A model generated the notes under the pieces. It had not been told where the DNA came from. It was given only the letters and a program-made list of their open reading frames with translations, and did no database searches. Below, one piece after another: positions 27,160 to 35,916 of a DNA stretch of 64,000 bases. The translations under genes were made by a program, and so were the position numbers. The stretch is taken from NCBI RefSeq assembly GCF_000422725.1, contig NZ_KE383909.1:605178-669177 (forward strand). The letters are read 5' to 3'. How positions within the stretch are numbered: position 1 is the stretch's first letter; the number at the start of each line of letters is the position of its first letter. The DNA comes from Flavobacterium subsaxonicum WB 4.1-42 = DSM 21790. Lineage in GTDB: Bacteria; Bacteroidota; Bacteroidia; Flavobacteriales; Flavobacteriaceae.

Positions 27160-27294
27160 GATCTTGTGTTTTATGTTAGTTTGTTTTAGTTACTTAAAAT
27201 TAGAGATTTCATAACTTGAACGCAGCCAACGAAATGTTAAACATTATACTACAATTTTACACATAAGTTTATAGTCTGGGTAAGAGCATAAAAC

Positions 27295-27322
27295 AAAAAA
27301 GCCCGCTTAAAAAGCAGGCTAA
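27295..27322 (-). terminator. terminator downstream of the serine dehydratase gene
   Basis: On the minus strand AGCCTGC/GCGGGCT form a stem with one G-U pair, followed by a T6 run. It lies 62 nt after the serine dehydratase stop. Confidence 0.6.
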
Positions 27323-27384
27323 AATTATATTTATTTGAAGTGTTAGGTACTGTAAACAGACTACTGCCACTGCCTATTTGAAAA

Positions 27385-28809
27385 CTAACAATCGGCATTG
27401 TTAACAGCAACGGCCAAGCCACCTTCAGATGTTTCTTTGTATTTGTTATTCATATCTTTAGCCGTTTGCCACATGGTATTAACCACCTTATCTAAAGGTA
27501 CTTTGGCATTACGCGGATCAGTCTCCATAGCCAATTCTGCAGCGTTAATAGCTTTAATTGCACCCATGGTATTGCGCTCAATGCAAGGTATTTGCACCAG
27601 GCCGCCAATAGGGTCGCACGTCATGCCAAGGTGGTGTTCCATAGCAATTTCGGCAGCCATAAGGCATTGCCCCGGTGTGCCACCCATAACTTCGCACAAA
27701 GCAGCCGCCGCCATTGCAGACGATACACCAATTTCGGCCTGGCAACCGCCCATAGCGGCCGATATGGTTGCACCTTTTTTAAAGATACTGCCAATTTCTC
27801 CGGCAACCATCAAAAATTGTTTAATGTGGCGCTCATCGGCATCGTGGTTTTCTATAACTAAATAATACATTAAAACGGCCGGTATAACACCTGCACTGCC
27901 ATTGGTAGGGGCAGTAACCACACGGCCAAGAGCCGCGTTAACCTCGTTAACCGCAAGGGCAAAACAGCTAACCCATTTTAAGATCTGCCTGAATTTTACC
28001 TCGGTATTACGAATAACCTCCAGCCATTCCTGCGGAGAATTGTAGGGTTTGTCGCCAATAAGGTTTTTGTGCATATCAAAAGCACGGCGGCGCACATTTA
28101 ACCCTCCGGGCAGTATCCCTTCGGTATGGGCACCCGTGTACATACACTCCAGCATTGTGTTCCAAACGCGCATTAGCTCGTGGTCTATCTGGGCTTCGGT
28201 GCGGATGGATTTTTCGTTCTCATATACAATTTCAGATATCTTTTTATTTTCTGAAATGGTATAGTTAAGCAGCTCATCTGCCTTATCTATAGGGAAGGGG
28301 AAAGCTCCCTTTAAAAGTTGTTTTTCTTTGGCTATAATGCGCTCTTCTTTAACCACAAAACCACCACCAATAGAATAGAAGGTCGATGTATATTCGCCCT
28401 TGTTAGTATAGGCAGTAAACGTAAAGCCGTTAGCGTGAAAAGGCAGGAAATTTTTGTTGAAAATAATATCGGTAAAAATGGTAAAGTCGATTACCCTCTC
28501 GTTACCCAGGTTGAGTTTATTTTGCAGATTGATATCGTCTATAATGCCCGAAATACTCTCAATAGGCACATACTCCGGGTCGGCGCCGCTAAGGCCAAGC
28601 ATCACGGCAAGATCTGTAGCGTGGCCTTTACCGGTAAGCGAAAGCGAGCCGTAAAGGTCTACACGAACGCGGTTTACAGCCTCAAAAATACCTTCTTCAC
28701 GAAGTTCTTTTAAAAAGCGTTCGGCACCACGCCATGGGCCAAGAGTGTGCGAGCTCGATGGGCCAACGCCAATCTTAAGCATATCAAATACAGAAATACA
28801 TTCGGTCAT
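27385..28809 (-). CDS. sdaA: L-serine ammonia-lyase, iron-sulfur type
   Basis: A 474-aa single-chain enzyme that deaminates L-serine to pyruvate and ammonia using a 4Fe-4S cluster. The N-terminal beta domain opens with [13 protein letters not shown]. The alpha domain has NGSAGVIPA and GGCQAEIGV, then [14 protein letters not shown], which supply the three cluster cysteines. Length matches the fused alpha-beta form. A -7 element with a TTG 16 nt upstream precedes it, and a terminator follows, so it is a single-gene unit. Confidence 0.93.
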   Translation of the reverse strand: MTECISVFDMLKIGVGPSSSHTLGPWRGAERFLKELREEGIFEAVNRVRVDLYGSLSLTGKGHATDLAVMLGLSGADPEYVPIESISGIIDDINLQNKLNLGNERVIDFTIFTDIIFNKNFLPFHANGFTFTAYTNKGEYTSTFYSIGGGFVVKEERIIAKEKQLLKGAFPFPIDKADELLNYTISENKKISEIVYENEKSIRTEAQIDHELMRVWNTMLECMYTGAHTEGILPGGLNVRRRAFDMHKNLIGDKPYNSPQEWLEVIRNTEVKFRQILKWVSCFALAVNEVNAALGRVVTAPTNGSAGVIPAVLMYYLVIENHDADERHIKQFLMVAGEIGSIFKKGATISAAMGGCQAEIGVSSAMAAAALCEVMGGTPGQCLMAAEIAMEHHLGMTCDPIGGLVQIPCIERNTMGAIKAINAAELAMETDPRNAKVPLDKVVNTMWQTAKDMNNKYKETSEGGLAVAVNNADC

Positions 28810-28829
28810 AGCAATAGCGCAATTTGTTG

Positions 28830-28856
28830 CAAAGATAGTTTATTTGCTGCCCGCAA
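28830..28856 (-). promoter_or_regulatory. promoter of the serine dehydratase gene
   Basis: On the minus strand TTG at 28856-28854, a 16-nt spacer, then TATCTTTG at 28837-28830 fit the Bacteroidota -33/-7 pattern. The start codon is 21 nt downstream. Confidence 0.6.
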
Positions 28857-28949
28857 AAGTAAATAAATTACCAATACTATAACGATATAGAATAAAATTT
28901 ATTGATATGATAATTTGGAGAGTTAGGGTTGGGGTTTAGGGGTTTTGGG

Positions 28950-29582
28950 TTAATCTGTGAGGGTTATTTTAACAGGCAGAGGCCTTAACTCATAATCATT
29001 ATCTGCATATATTGTAATAGTTTTACCTTTTCGTAAGGTTTTTATTTTTTTGATAGCTTCGCTATTCATTTTGTTTCCTTCAACAATTAAAAACTCTTTA
29101 TTTGATAACTCAATAAAAAACCCCGTTGTGGGTATAATCCCATTATCAATATAACAATCATCAATCTTCATTCCAACCGTGGCATCAATCAATTCCTGTT
29201 TTGTAAGTTCAAGATTATAATCTATATAATTTTTGCCATCTAATATTGTTTTTATTTTATTTAATGAAAGAAGAATATATTCTTTCTCTTCATGAAGATT
29301 GCTACCATCTACCATTTGTGCATCAATTTTAATTACTGCTTTTGTTCCTGCTACTGTTGATACATTCCAGGTATAATTACCAATGCTATCTTTTTTCGTT
29401 AAATTACCAAAGGCTGTCGCAGTAAATGATTTAGAACCCGGTACAGCGATTTTTATTAAATTATTTATACCCCTATAAACAGTACTTACTTTTTCTACAG
29501 AAATTACAGATAGATTAGTATCAGGTTGGGCTGTGGCCGAAAAATTAATGAATAGCAATATAATAAAGGTCAATAATTTCAT
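28950..29582 (-). CDS. exported GldM C-terminal domain-like protein
   Basis: A 210-aa protein with a signal peptide (cleavage after TAQ, about residue 19). The region VYRGINNLIKIAVPG and the later YTWNV and KAVIKI match the C-terminal immunoglobulin-like repeats of GldM, the T9SS motor/stator protein. It lacks the GldM transmembrane helix and other domains. It could bind partners of the gliding or secretion machinery, but this is inferred from similarity only. Base composition is more AT-rich than the flanking genes. It is a single minus-strand gene. Confidence 0.7.
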   Translation of the reverse strand: MKLLTFIILLFINFSATAQPDTNLSVISVEKVSTVYRGINNLIKIAVPGSKSFTATAFGNLTKKDSIGNYTWNVSTVAGTKAVIKIDAQMVDGSNLHEEKEYILLSLNKIKTILDGKNYIDYNLELTKQELIDATVGMKIDDCYIDNGIIPTTGFFIELSNKEFLIVEGNKMNSEAIKKIKTLRKGKTITIYADNDYELRPLPVKITLTD

Positions 29583-29647
29583 AAGGAGGAAGTTATCTTA
29601 CAAACATAACTAAAATTATAGTAGTATTATTACACATACACCCACAA

Positions 29648-29672
29648 AAAACCTCCCGTTTTGGGAGGTTTT
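29648..29672. terminator. bidirectional terminator hairpin
   Basis: A perfect 10-bp stem AAAACCTCCC/GGGAGGTTTT with a 5-nt loop. On the minus strand it ends the RsmB-like gene, whose stop is 22 nt away. Confidence 0.8.
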
Positions 29673-29693
29673 GTATAAATAGGTCAAGACTGA

Positions 29694-30911
29694 TTACTTG
29701 TTTTTTCTTTCCATTAAGGCCATATAAAATCCATCAAAGCCACTGTCCGATGCCAGTACTTTGTTTTCTTTTACAAAGGTAAATTCCTGGCCAATTTCGG
29801 TAGCAAGGAATTTTTTAACCTGCTCCTGATTTTCAGATGGTAATACAGAGCATGTTGCGTATACCAACTTGCCACCCGGTTTAACAATTTTAGAATAGCT
29901 TTCCAGCACTTCGGCCTGAACTTTCCTGATGTTGTCTATAAATTCCGGCTGAAGTTTCCACTTACTGTCAGGGTTACGTTTAAGTACGCCCAAACCGCTG
30001 CAAGGGGCATCTATAAGCACACGGTCGGCTTTTTCGTGCAGTTTTTTAATAACCTTGGTGCTGTCTATAATACGGTACTCTATATTAAATGCGCCATCGC
30101 GTTTAGCACGAATTTTAAGCTGCTTAAGCTTGCTTTCGTAAAGGTCCATAGCTATTAGCTGGCCCTTGTTTTCCATAAGCGATGCCATATGCAGCGTTTT
30201 ACCGCCGGCACCGGCACAGGTATCTACCACGCGCATACCGGGCTCAACCTCAAGAAAGCGGGCCACAAGTTGCGATGATGCATCCTGAACCTCAAAAAAG
30301 CCTTCTTTAAATGCATCGGTTAAAAACACATTGGCGCGTTCTTTAAGTACCAGCGCATCCGGGTATTCTTTATAAATTTCGGTATCTATGTTGCTGTCCA
30401 TCAGTATGGCACGTAGCTTTTCGCGGGTAGTTTTAAGGGTGTTTACACGCAGTATAACCTTGGCCTGCTCGTTTTGAGCAGCCAGTTCTTTCTCCCATTT
30501 TTCTTCGCCAAGTTCTTTAACACCAAGCTCATCCATCCAATCCGGAATAGACTCACGGTATTTTCTTATCTTAGAAAGCTCATCGTAACGGCCTTTTATA
30601 CGGCGCACAGGAGTTTCTTCAAAGTATTTCCAGTCGGGTAGGGTTACGCCGCGAAGTACAGCCCAGACAGCAAAAATGCGCCATAGGTTATCGCGGTCGT
30701 AAGGCTCTCTAACCTCTGCAATTTCAGTATATAAACGCTTCCAACGAACAATTTCATATATAGTTTCAGCCACAAACTTACGGTCGGCGCTGCCCCAGCG
30801 TTTATCCTTTTTTAAGGCGCGGGCCACAACCTTATCGGCATATTCGCCATCGTTAAAAACAAATCCTAACGAATCTATAACCGTAAAACATAAATTTCTG
30901 TGTAATCTCAT
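29694..30911 (-). CDS. RsmB/NOP family rRNA (cytosine-C5) methyltransferase
   Basis: A 405-aa SAM-dependent methyltransferase of the class that makes m5C in 16S rRNA (position 967 in E. coli for RsmB). The SAM-binding loop is DTCAGAGGKTLH, the catalytic cysteines lie in DAPCSGLG and ATCSVLPSENQ, and a NusB-like helical domain (residues about 1-110) precedes the PUA-like linker. Length fits the family. It forms a single-gene unit with a -7 element upstream and a terminator downstream. The exact target base is not shown by sequence. Confidence 0.92.
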   Translation of the reverse strand: MRLHRNLCFTVIDSLGFVFNDGEYADKVVARALKKDKRWGSADRKFVAETIYEIVRWKRLYTEIAEVREPYDRDNLWRIFAVWAVLRGVTLPDWKYFEETPVRRIKGRYDELSKIRKYRESIPDWMDELGVKELGEEKWEKELAAQNEQAKVILRVNTLKTTREKLRAILMDSNIDTEIYKEYPDALVLKERANVFLTDAFKEGFFEVQDASSQLVARFLEVEPGMRVVDTCAGAGGKTLHMASLMENKGQLIAMDLYESKLKQLKIRAKRDGAFNIEYRIIDSTKVIKKLHEKADRVLIDAPCSGLGVLKRNPDSKWKLQPEFIDNIRKVQAEVLESYSKIVKPGGKLVYATCSVLPSENQEQVKKFLATEIGQEFTFVKENKVLASDSGFDGFYMALMERKNK

Positions 30912-30928
30912 TGTAAAAAATTGAGCTG

Positions 30929-30936
30929 CAAAGGTA
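30929..30936 (-). promoter_or_regulatory. -7 promoter element TACCTTTG for the RsmB-like gene
   Basis: Matches TAnnTTTG on the minus strand, 18 nt before the start codon at 30911. Confidence 0.5.
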
Positions 30937-31022
30937 CTATTTTTTGACGTATGTTTTTAATGTAATTTTTGAAGGTATTTATAAGGCCTAAATCTTTAAA
31001 TATTAAATGATTAATCATTAAA

Positions 31023-31901
31023 TTACTTGCCGTACCTGCTCAAAAACCCTGAGGGTGTTTCGGCAGTTTTGTTTTTAAAAAGGCGCGAAAAATAGGCATA
31101 ATCCTCGTAACCAAGGGCATGGGCAATTTCGGCAAAGCTACCACGTTGCAGTACCAGTTCTTTTTTAGCCTCTAAAAGTACCCTGTCTAAAATAACATCG
31201 GTAGCCGTTTTGCCCGATACCTGCTGCGTTATACGGTTTAAGTGCTTGGCAGTCATGGCCATCATAGAGGCATATGCCGATGGCGATTTCTCCTCCTTAT
31301 AATGCTGCTCTACCAATGCCTCCAGTTGCCTGAACTTGGAATAGTAACCGTTGTGGCTGTCTACCGCTGCCGGATTTTGCTCCTGATACAGGCGGGTGCT
31401 GTGTATGTAAATAAGGTCTATAAGGCTTACAAGGGCATGTGTTTTTAGATTTTGGACCGATGTATTTTCCTGCAAAACCGACTCAAATAACCCTTGAATT
31501 TTCACTTTTGGACTTTGGTTTAAGTAAATGCAGGGCGTATTGTGCATGCTATAGTAAAACGGAAATTGCCCTAACTTACTTTGGGTGTAATGTAGCTCGT
31601 AAAATGCCCGGGTATGGAAAAATATGTAGCCGCGAGCATCATCAGACAACTCCCAATGGTGGGTTTGCCCGGGGTTGAGAAAAAACAGCGCGCCGGGTTG
31701 TACGGTGTAGCTTGTAAAATCTACCTCGTGTATGCCGCTGCCGTGCGTAAATAACACAGCAAGGTAAAAGTTATGCGAATGCGGCAGCGCAATGTCTTTA
31801 TGGCGCGTTACCAAATGATCTTCTAAAGTATTGGCATAAAAATCTTCGGCACTGTCGTGATCGTGAAACTGGGCTATATCTAATACGTTAACTTTTTTCA
31901 T
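31023..31901 (-). CDS. AraC family transcriptional regulator
   Basis: A 292-aa regulator. The N-terminal cupin domain (about residues 25-130, with LPHSHNFYLAVLF and PGALFFLNPGQTHHW) should bind a small ligand. The C-terminal double helix-turn-helix (about residues 195-290) contains FAEIAHALGYEDYAYFSRLFKNKTAETPSG in the usual place. It is divergent from a DUF983 gene, with an inverted repeat between them. The regulated genes are unknown. Confidence 0.9.
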   Translation of the reverse strand: MKKVNVLDIAQFHDHDSAEDFYANTLEDHLVTRHKDIALPHSHNFYLAVLFTHGSGIHEVDFTSYTVQPGALFFLNPGQTHHWELSDDARGYIFFHTRAFYELHYTQSKLGQFPFYYSMHNTPCIYLNQSPKVKIQGLFESVLQENTSVQNLKTHALVSLIDLIYIHSTRLYQEQNPAAVDSHNGYYSKFRQLEALVEQHYKEEKSPSAYASMMAMTAKHLNRITQQVSGKTATDVILDRVLLEAKKELVLQRGSFAEIAHALGYEDYAYFSRLFKNKTAETPSGFLSRYGK

Positions 31902-31910
31902 GAGTTATTT

Positions 31911-31999
31911 CGCAAAGATTCGCAAAGAAGGCGCAAAGGCACACAAAGCCATAGTTTTAGTCTTGGCGAATCTTTGTGCCTTCTTTGTGAATCTTTGTG
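31911..31999. repeat. long imperfect inverted repeat in a divergent gap
   Basis: Arms of 29 nt at 31911-31939 and 31971-31999 pair at about 26 positions. They are built of repeated CAAAGATTC-like units, with a 31-nt loop. It lies between the divergent araC-type and DUF983 genes, so it is not a 3-prime terminator for either. It could be a REP-like element. Confidence 0.6.
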
Positions 32000-32047
32000 T
32001 TATGTTTTTGATGTCCGAAAAGTACAAATTTTTGCGCACTTATGCCA

Positions 32048-32079
32048 TTGACTTTACCCTCTTATGTATCGTACATTTG
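32048..32079 (+). promoter_or_regulatory. promoter of the DUF983 gene
   Basis: TTG at 32048-32050, a 21-nt spacer, then TACATTTG at 32072-32079, which fits -33/-7 of Bacteroidota. The ATG is 14 nt downstream. Confidence 0.6.
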
Positions 32080-32092
32080 AATAAAAAACATC

Positions 32093-32452
32093 ATGTCGCA
32101 ATTTAAAGATATATTAGAAGAAAAATGTCCTAAATGTGGAGAAGGACAGGTATTTGCTAAAAAAGGTAACCCGCTGCTTTTCAGGATGCCAGCCATGAAT
32201 GCCAACTGCCCGTGCTGCGGACATAAGTTTGAAAAAGAAACCGGCTACTTTTTTGGATCCATGTACGTTAGTTATGGCCTTACCGTTGCCGAAATGATAA
32301 GCGTATTTCTGGTTGCCCAGTTTTTTGTAAAAAGCTTTGGGGGTATGATGGCTATAATTGCCACACTTGCCGTGTTGCTTAGCACTTTTAACTTCAGGCT
32401 GTCGCGCATGATATGGATATATCTGCTCGATGGTAAGAACAGGCAGGTATAA
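32093..32452 (+). CDS. DUF983 domain-containing membrane protein
   Basis: A 119-aa protein with an N-terminal zinc-ribbon-like part (CPKCGEG and later CPCCGH, four cysteines in two CxxC pairs). Two transmembrane helices follow (about residues 58-78 and 83-103), with the short tail LDGKNRQV. This is the DUF983 layout, and the function is unknown. It is transcribed from its own promoter element. Confidence 0.88.
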   Translation: MSQFKDILEEKCPKCGEGQVFAKKGNPLLFRMPAMNANCPCCGHKFEKETGYFFGSMYVSYGLTVAEMISVFLVAQFFVKSFGGMMAIIATLAVLLSTFNFRLSRMIWIYLLDGKNRQV

Positions 32453-32500
32453 GTTGGATCATTGGATTTTTAGATGGTTAGACCGTTATATTTTTGGAGG

Positions 32501-33121
32501 CTAATCAAAATACGCCTCAAAATCGTTAGTAATCGCTTTTTGATACACAAGGTCAATCTGGCTTTTAAGTATGCGGTCTTCCGATAGTTCCGGCAAGGCA
32601 TCAATGCCGAAATATTGGGCATCAAGCACATCAAAACCTTTAGTTAGTTGTGTAGACGTAGCCTCGCACAAAATAACCATTTTGTATACATAAAAAGGCT
32701 GCGGTGGGTGGGGGTGCATGCGTTTATCAAACACAGCCAGGAGTGCTTTAGGCACAACGTCAATGCCGGTTTCTTCCTTCACTTCTTTGGCGGCAACCTC
32801 ACGGGGAGTCTGCCCTACATCGGCCCAGCCGCCAGGTAACGACCATTTGCCGTCGGCGCTTTCACGGGCAAGCAGCACCTGCTTTTTATCGGGCGAAAGC
32901 ACCAATGCCCTAACATCGGTCTTAACGGTGGGGTAATCGGTAACCGGTGCAAACATCGCGTTAAGCGTCTCGGTAGTATTACCGCTAATTTGGCTCATCA
33001 GGTCAATGCTAATTTCGTGCAGTTCGGTATAGCGCTCGCGGTCGTAATCGTTAGTGCAGTATAAAAAGCCGGTATCGGCAAGGGCTTTTAGTCTCTTTAT
33101 CTGGTCCAGTATGGTGTGCAT
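32501..33121 (-). CDS. NUDIX hydrolase with an N-terminal helical extension
   Basis: A 206-aa nucleotide-diphosphate hydrolase. The first 60 residues are a helical domain found in ADP-ribose pyrophosphatase-like relatives. The Nudix box begins GGWADVGQTPREVAAKEV and continues KEETGID. Compared with the usual GX5EX7REUXEEXGU, the first Glu is Gln and the Arg is Lys. The three Glu of EVKEE are kept. The substrate may be a nucleoside diphosphate sugar. Confidence 0.88.
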   Translation of the reverse strand: MHTILDQIKRLKALADTGFLYCTNDYDRERYTELHEISIDLMSQISGNTTETLNAMFAPVTDYPTVKTDVRALVLSPDKKQVLLARESADGKWSLPGGWADVGQTPREVAAKEVKEETGIDVVPKALLAVFDKRMHPHPPQPFYVYKMVILCEATSTQLTKGFDVLDAQYFGIDALPELSEDRILKSQIDLVYQKAITNDFEAYFD

Positions 33122-33214
33122 GTATAAGGTATTGGTTTTGTAAATATATAAAAACCTTTAAACTGCGCATCAATACTAAAATTATTATCTTAGCTTTTTA
33201 AACCCATCCAAACC

Positions 33215-34270
33215 ATGAAAAACCGCCTGCTGCTTGTGCTATTTGCTACTGCCTTGTTTATATCTTGTAATAAAGAGGAGAAAAAAGACTACAAAGCCTC
33301 TTTTACAACCGCAACGGCCGATACGCTGCTGCAGGACAATATTAGCATTCGTGCACTGGCAATAGATAACGACCTTGCCTGGTATGCCGGCAACAATGGC
33401 AAATATGGCTGGGTATCGTTAAACGGCGGCAAAGATTTTAGCGGTGTTATTGCTAAAGACACGTTGTTACCCGAATTCAGGAGCCTGGCACAAACGCCAA
33501 ACGGTGTTTTTATACTGAGTGTGGGCACACCGGCGCTGCTGTACAAAATTTCTAAAGATGGCAAGCGCAATAACCTGGTATATACCGAGAGTGGCGAGAA
33601 GGTTTTTTACGATTGCCTAAAGTTTTATAACGATAAAGAGGGTATTGCCATGGGCGATGCTATGGATGGTGCACTATCTGTACTAACCACCAAAGATGGC
33701 GGCGAAACATGGACCAAACAACCAGCCAGAAATATGCCCAAGGCTGCCGATGGCGAAAATGCCTTTGCGGCCAGTAATACCAACATTGTAATTAAGGGCG
33801 ATAAAACCTGGATAGCATCGGGCGGCAAGAAATCGCGTATTTATTACTCAGAAGATAAGGGCAAAAACTGGGAGGTTTTTGATACCCCAATTGTTCAGGG
33901 TAAAGAGATGACAGGTATTTTTGGCGCCGACTTTTACGATGATAAAATTGGTTTTGCGGTGGGCGGCGATTATGAAAAAGCGGAACAAAACTCCGGCAAC
34001 AAAATACTTACCGAAGATGGTGGCAAAACATGGAAGCTGGTGGGCGAAAAGGTGGGTTTCGGCTATGCGTCGTGCGTGCAGTTTGTACCTAACAGCAACG
34101 GTAACGAGCTGGTTACCGTTGGCAAAACAGGAGTTTGGTACAGTTTTGACCGTGGCACTACCTGGAAAAAAATACTGGACGATACCACGCTTAACACCTT
34201 TACCTTTAAAGATGCCAGGACTATTATAGCCGCAGGGCAGGAGAAAATAATCAGAGTGAGGTTGAAATAG
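33215..34270 (+). CDS. BNR/sialidase-like beta-propeller lipoprotein
   Basis: A 351-aa lipoprotein with a lipobox ending at C18 (ATALFISC). Repeated Asp-box-like units are visible: TKDGGETW, SEDKGKNW, TEDGGKTW and SFDRGTTW. These match the BNR repeats of photosystem II assembly factor-like (Ycf48) propellers, often labelled oxidoreductase in Bacteroidota. No enzyme active site is apparent. It is convergent with the PPC-domain gene and shares a large inverted repeat with it. Confidence 0.85.
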   Translation: MKNRLLLVLFATALFISCNKEEKKDYKASFTTATADTLLQDNISIRALAIDNDLAWYAGNNGKYGWVSLNGGKDFSGVIAKDTLLPEFRSLAQTPNGVFILSVGTPALLYKISKDGKRNNLVYTESGEKVFYDCLKFYNDKEGIAMGDAMDGALSVLTTKDGGETWTKQPARNMPKAADGENAFAASNTNIVIKGDKTWIASGGKKSRIYYSEDKGKNWEVFDTPIVQGKEMTGIFGADFYDDKIGFAVGGDYEKAEQNSGNKILTEDGGKTWKLVGEKVGFGYASCVQFVPNSNGNELVTVGKTGVWYSFDRGTTWKKILDDTTLNTFTFKDARTIIAAGQEKIIRVRLK

Positions 34271-34367
34271 ATTTGTTTCAGGTTTAAAGTTTCAAGTTCC
34301 TTAGCGGGTCTGCTATACAGTTAAAGGCTTGAGTGGCAACCTGAAACTTTAAACCTGAAACAAATCT
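34269..34367. repeat. 30-bp near-perfect inverted repeat carrying both stop codons
   Basis: Arms 34269-34298 and 34338-34367 match as reverse complements at 29 of 30 positions. The left arm begins within the TAG stop of the plus-strand lipoprotein gene. The right arm contains the last bases of the minus-strand PPC gene up to its TAG stop. It probably ends transcription in both directions. Confidence 0.8.
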
Positions 34368-34884
34368 AATGTTCGCAGTTGCCTACACAAAGCACATTGG
34401 CGCCAAGGGGCTGCTCCATAATGCGTTCCAGTTTTTTGTCGTGTACGGTAAACATAATCTCTACAGATCCGGTAGAAACGGTTCCGTTTAAAATATGGCC
34501 GCCATAAGCCATAAAATCTTTGCCGGTAACTAAGCCGTGCGCATGTATGCTGGGTTTGCCATTTTGCCAGGCAATACTGCCGGTAAGGCTTGCAAGTTCC
34601 ATGTCTTTAAAATCCTTCGGATCGTATTTTTTGGTCTTAAAATCAAAAAAGCCAAAAGTAATATTCACAAATCCCATTCCCGTAAAGGTGGCCGACGGTA
34701 TATTTTCGGCAACAGCCAAAGCTTCTATTTCTTTAAGTATATCGTCGCCCTGGCGCAACACCATTAAATACCCTGCCGGCACTTTGGTGTACCGTGCAAT
34801 GTTAGGCTGTGTTTTTTGTGCGTGGGCAATAGTTACAGCCATAAATATAAGAAGTAGGGCATAGCGTAGTTTAAGAAATTTCAT
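34366..34884 (-). CDS. exported PPC (DUF296) domain protein
   Basis: A 172-aa protein with a signal peptide (cleavage after AHAQ, about residue 23) followed by one PPC/DUF296 domain (FTGMGFVNITFGFFDF, then HAHGLVTGKD, then YGGHIL). In plants this domain occurs in AT-hook DNA-binding proteins. A secreted version cannot bind chromosomal DNA. His residues in the H-x-H motif suggest a possible metal site. The function is unknown. Confidence 0.82.
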   Translation of the reverse strand: MKFLKLRYALLLIFMAVTIAHAQKTQPNIARYTKVPAGYLMVLRQGDDILKEIEALAVAENIPSATFTGMGFVNITFGFFDFKTKKYDPKDFKDMELASLTGSIAWQNGKPSIHAHGLVTGKDFMAYGGHILNGTVSTGSVEIMFTVHDKKLERIMEQPLGANVLCVGNCEH

Positions 34885-34972
34885 AATCAGTTGGTTTTGA
34901 TAGCCCTAAATTAAAAAACAAGCGTATAGGAGCACGCTAAAGCTATGTTAATTAAGGAGAGAGTTGCTGAGG

Positions 34973-35075
34973 GGTTTAGGTACTAAGGTGCTGAGGTTTT
35001 TTTTAATTTGTTCCAAATGAAGCAATAAGCAGTTTTAAGGTACTAAGAACCTTAGCCTCTCAGCGCCTTTCTCTG
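34973..35075. repeat. REP-like imperfect palindromic stretch
   Basis: Related GCTGAGG/TACTAAGG units occur on both sides of a T-rich centre, with the right half inverted relative to the left. It lies in the divergent gap between the PPC gene and the small genes at 35 kb. There is no coding signal. Confidence 0.45.
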
Positions 35076-35176
35076 TAAATTGGCATTAATTTAATACTGT
35101 GTTATGGTATAATTATAAGATTAATAAGTAATTTAGGAGAACGGAAAACGCCTTATAACCTTTTATACTTATCACT

Positions 35177-35380
35177 ATGCAACACATAGCAACAACACAG
35201 GAAAATGGCGACGCAATTAATGCCATTCACTACAATATGGCAGCCGCCGAATTTGAAAATGAAGCCAGAGAAGTTAAAGAAGCCGAAGAAACCTCGTGCA
35301 GCCTTTTATTAAAAAACTTATTACTAACCAACGTAAAGCTGCTAAGGCTTAACGAAATTGGCTCTTTGCTTATGTTCTAA
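35177..35380 (+). CDS. small hypothetical protein (67 aa)
   Basis: A complete small frame, MQHIATTQEN to SLLMF, rich in Ala and Glu in the middle. It has no motif I recognise. It is 46 nt upstream of the acidic protein and on the same strand. It could be a real small gene or a chance frame. Confidence 0.4.
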   Translation: MQHIATTQENGDAINAIHYNMAAAEFENEAREVKEAEETSCSLLLKNLLLTNVKLLRLNEIGSLLMF

Positions 35381-35426
35381 AACTCCACACAAACAAACTC
35401 CACACAAACTAAAAAATAAAAAAGCT

Positions 35427-35846
35427 ATGAACAATCAACCTAAAAATGCCGAAGACGAGCAATCTGGCAGTGCTTACAGACAGGATAACGCATCAGGTAA
35501 AAGCGCATTTAATGCCGATTCTGCCGATGATGTAAATCAGGATGCTGAAGATACAGACGACACCGATGATATAGACGATACTGATAAGTATCTTGCTATG
35601 GAGCAGCCGGGCGTGCAATACACTGATGAGACTGACCCAACTGTTAATTCTGACCAAAGGAATTACGATTCTGAAGGCAGCGATGGCGAGTGGAGCGAAG
35701 ACGGCGGCAACAGCAAAAACTCCGATGCTTTTAACCAGGACGATTATATTTTAGAAGATAACGTAGACCTGGATGAAGACCAAAACCAGTCGATCTCTAC
35801 AGACGATGAAGATTTTGAAGAAAGCAACGAACGTTACACCAATTAA
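35427..35846 (+). CDS. highly acidic, low-complexity hypothetical protein (139 aa)
   Basis: Start chosen at ATG 35427 (MNNQPKN). The earlier ATG at 35358 gives a Cys/Thr-rich lead that looks like untranslated sequence. The protein is dominated by Asp, Glu, Asn and Ser (for example DTDDTDDIDD) and should be disordered. There is no signal peptide. Similar acidic proteins are common in Flavobacteria, with unknown roles. It lies 70 nt before the CDF transporter gene on the same strand. Confidence 0.65.
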   Translation: MNNQPKNAEDEQSGSAYRQDNASGKSAFNADSADDVNQDAEDTDDTDDIDDTDKYLAMEQPGVQYTDETDPTVNSDQRNYDSEGSDGEWSEDGGNSKNSDAFNQDDYILEDNVDLDEDQNQSISTDDEDFEESNERYTN

Positions 35847-35916
35847 TGTATTACTAAATATATTTCCATCCCCGGTATCATGCAAGGTATTGGGGATTTT
35901 TTCTTAAAGCACACCT

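Noticed and set aside
31905..32010. CRISPR-like repeats
   Set aside because: The repeats are inverted arms of one palindrome, not regularly spaced direct repeats with unique spacers. No CRISPR array was seen in the window.
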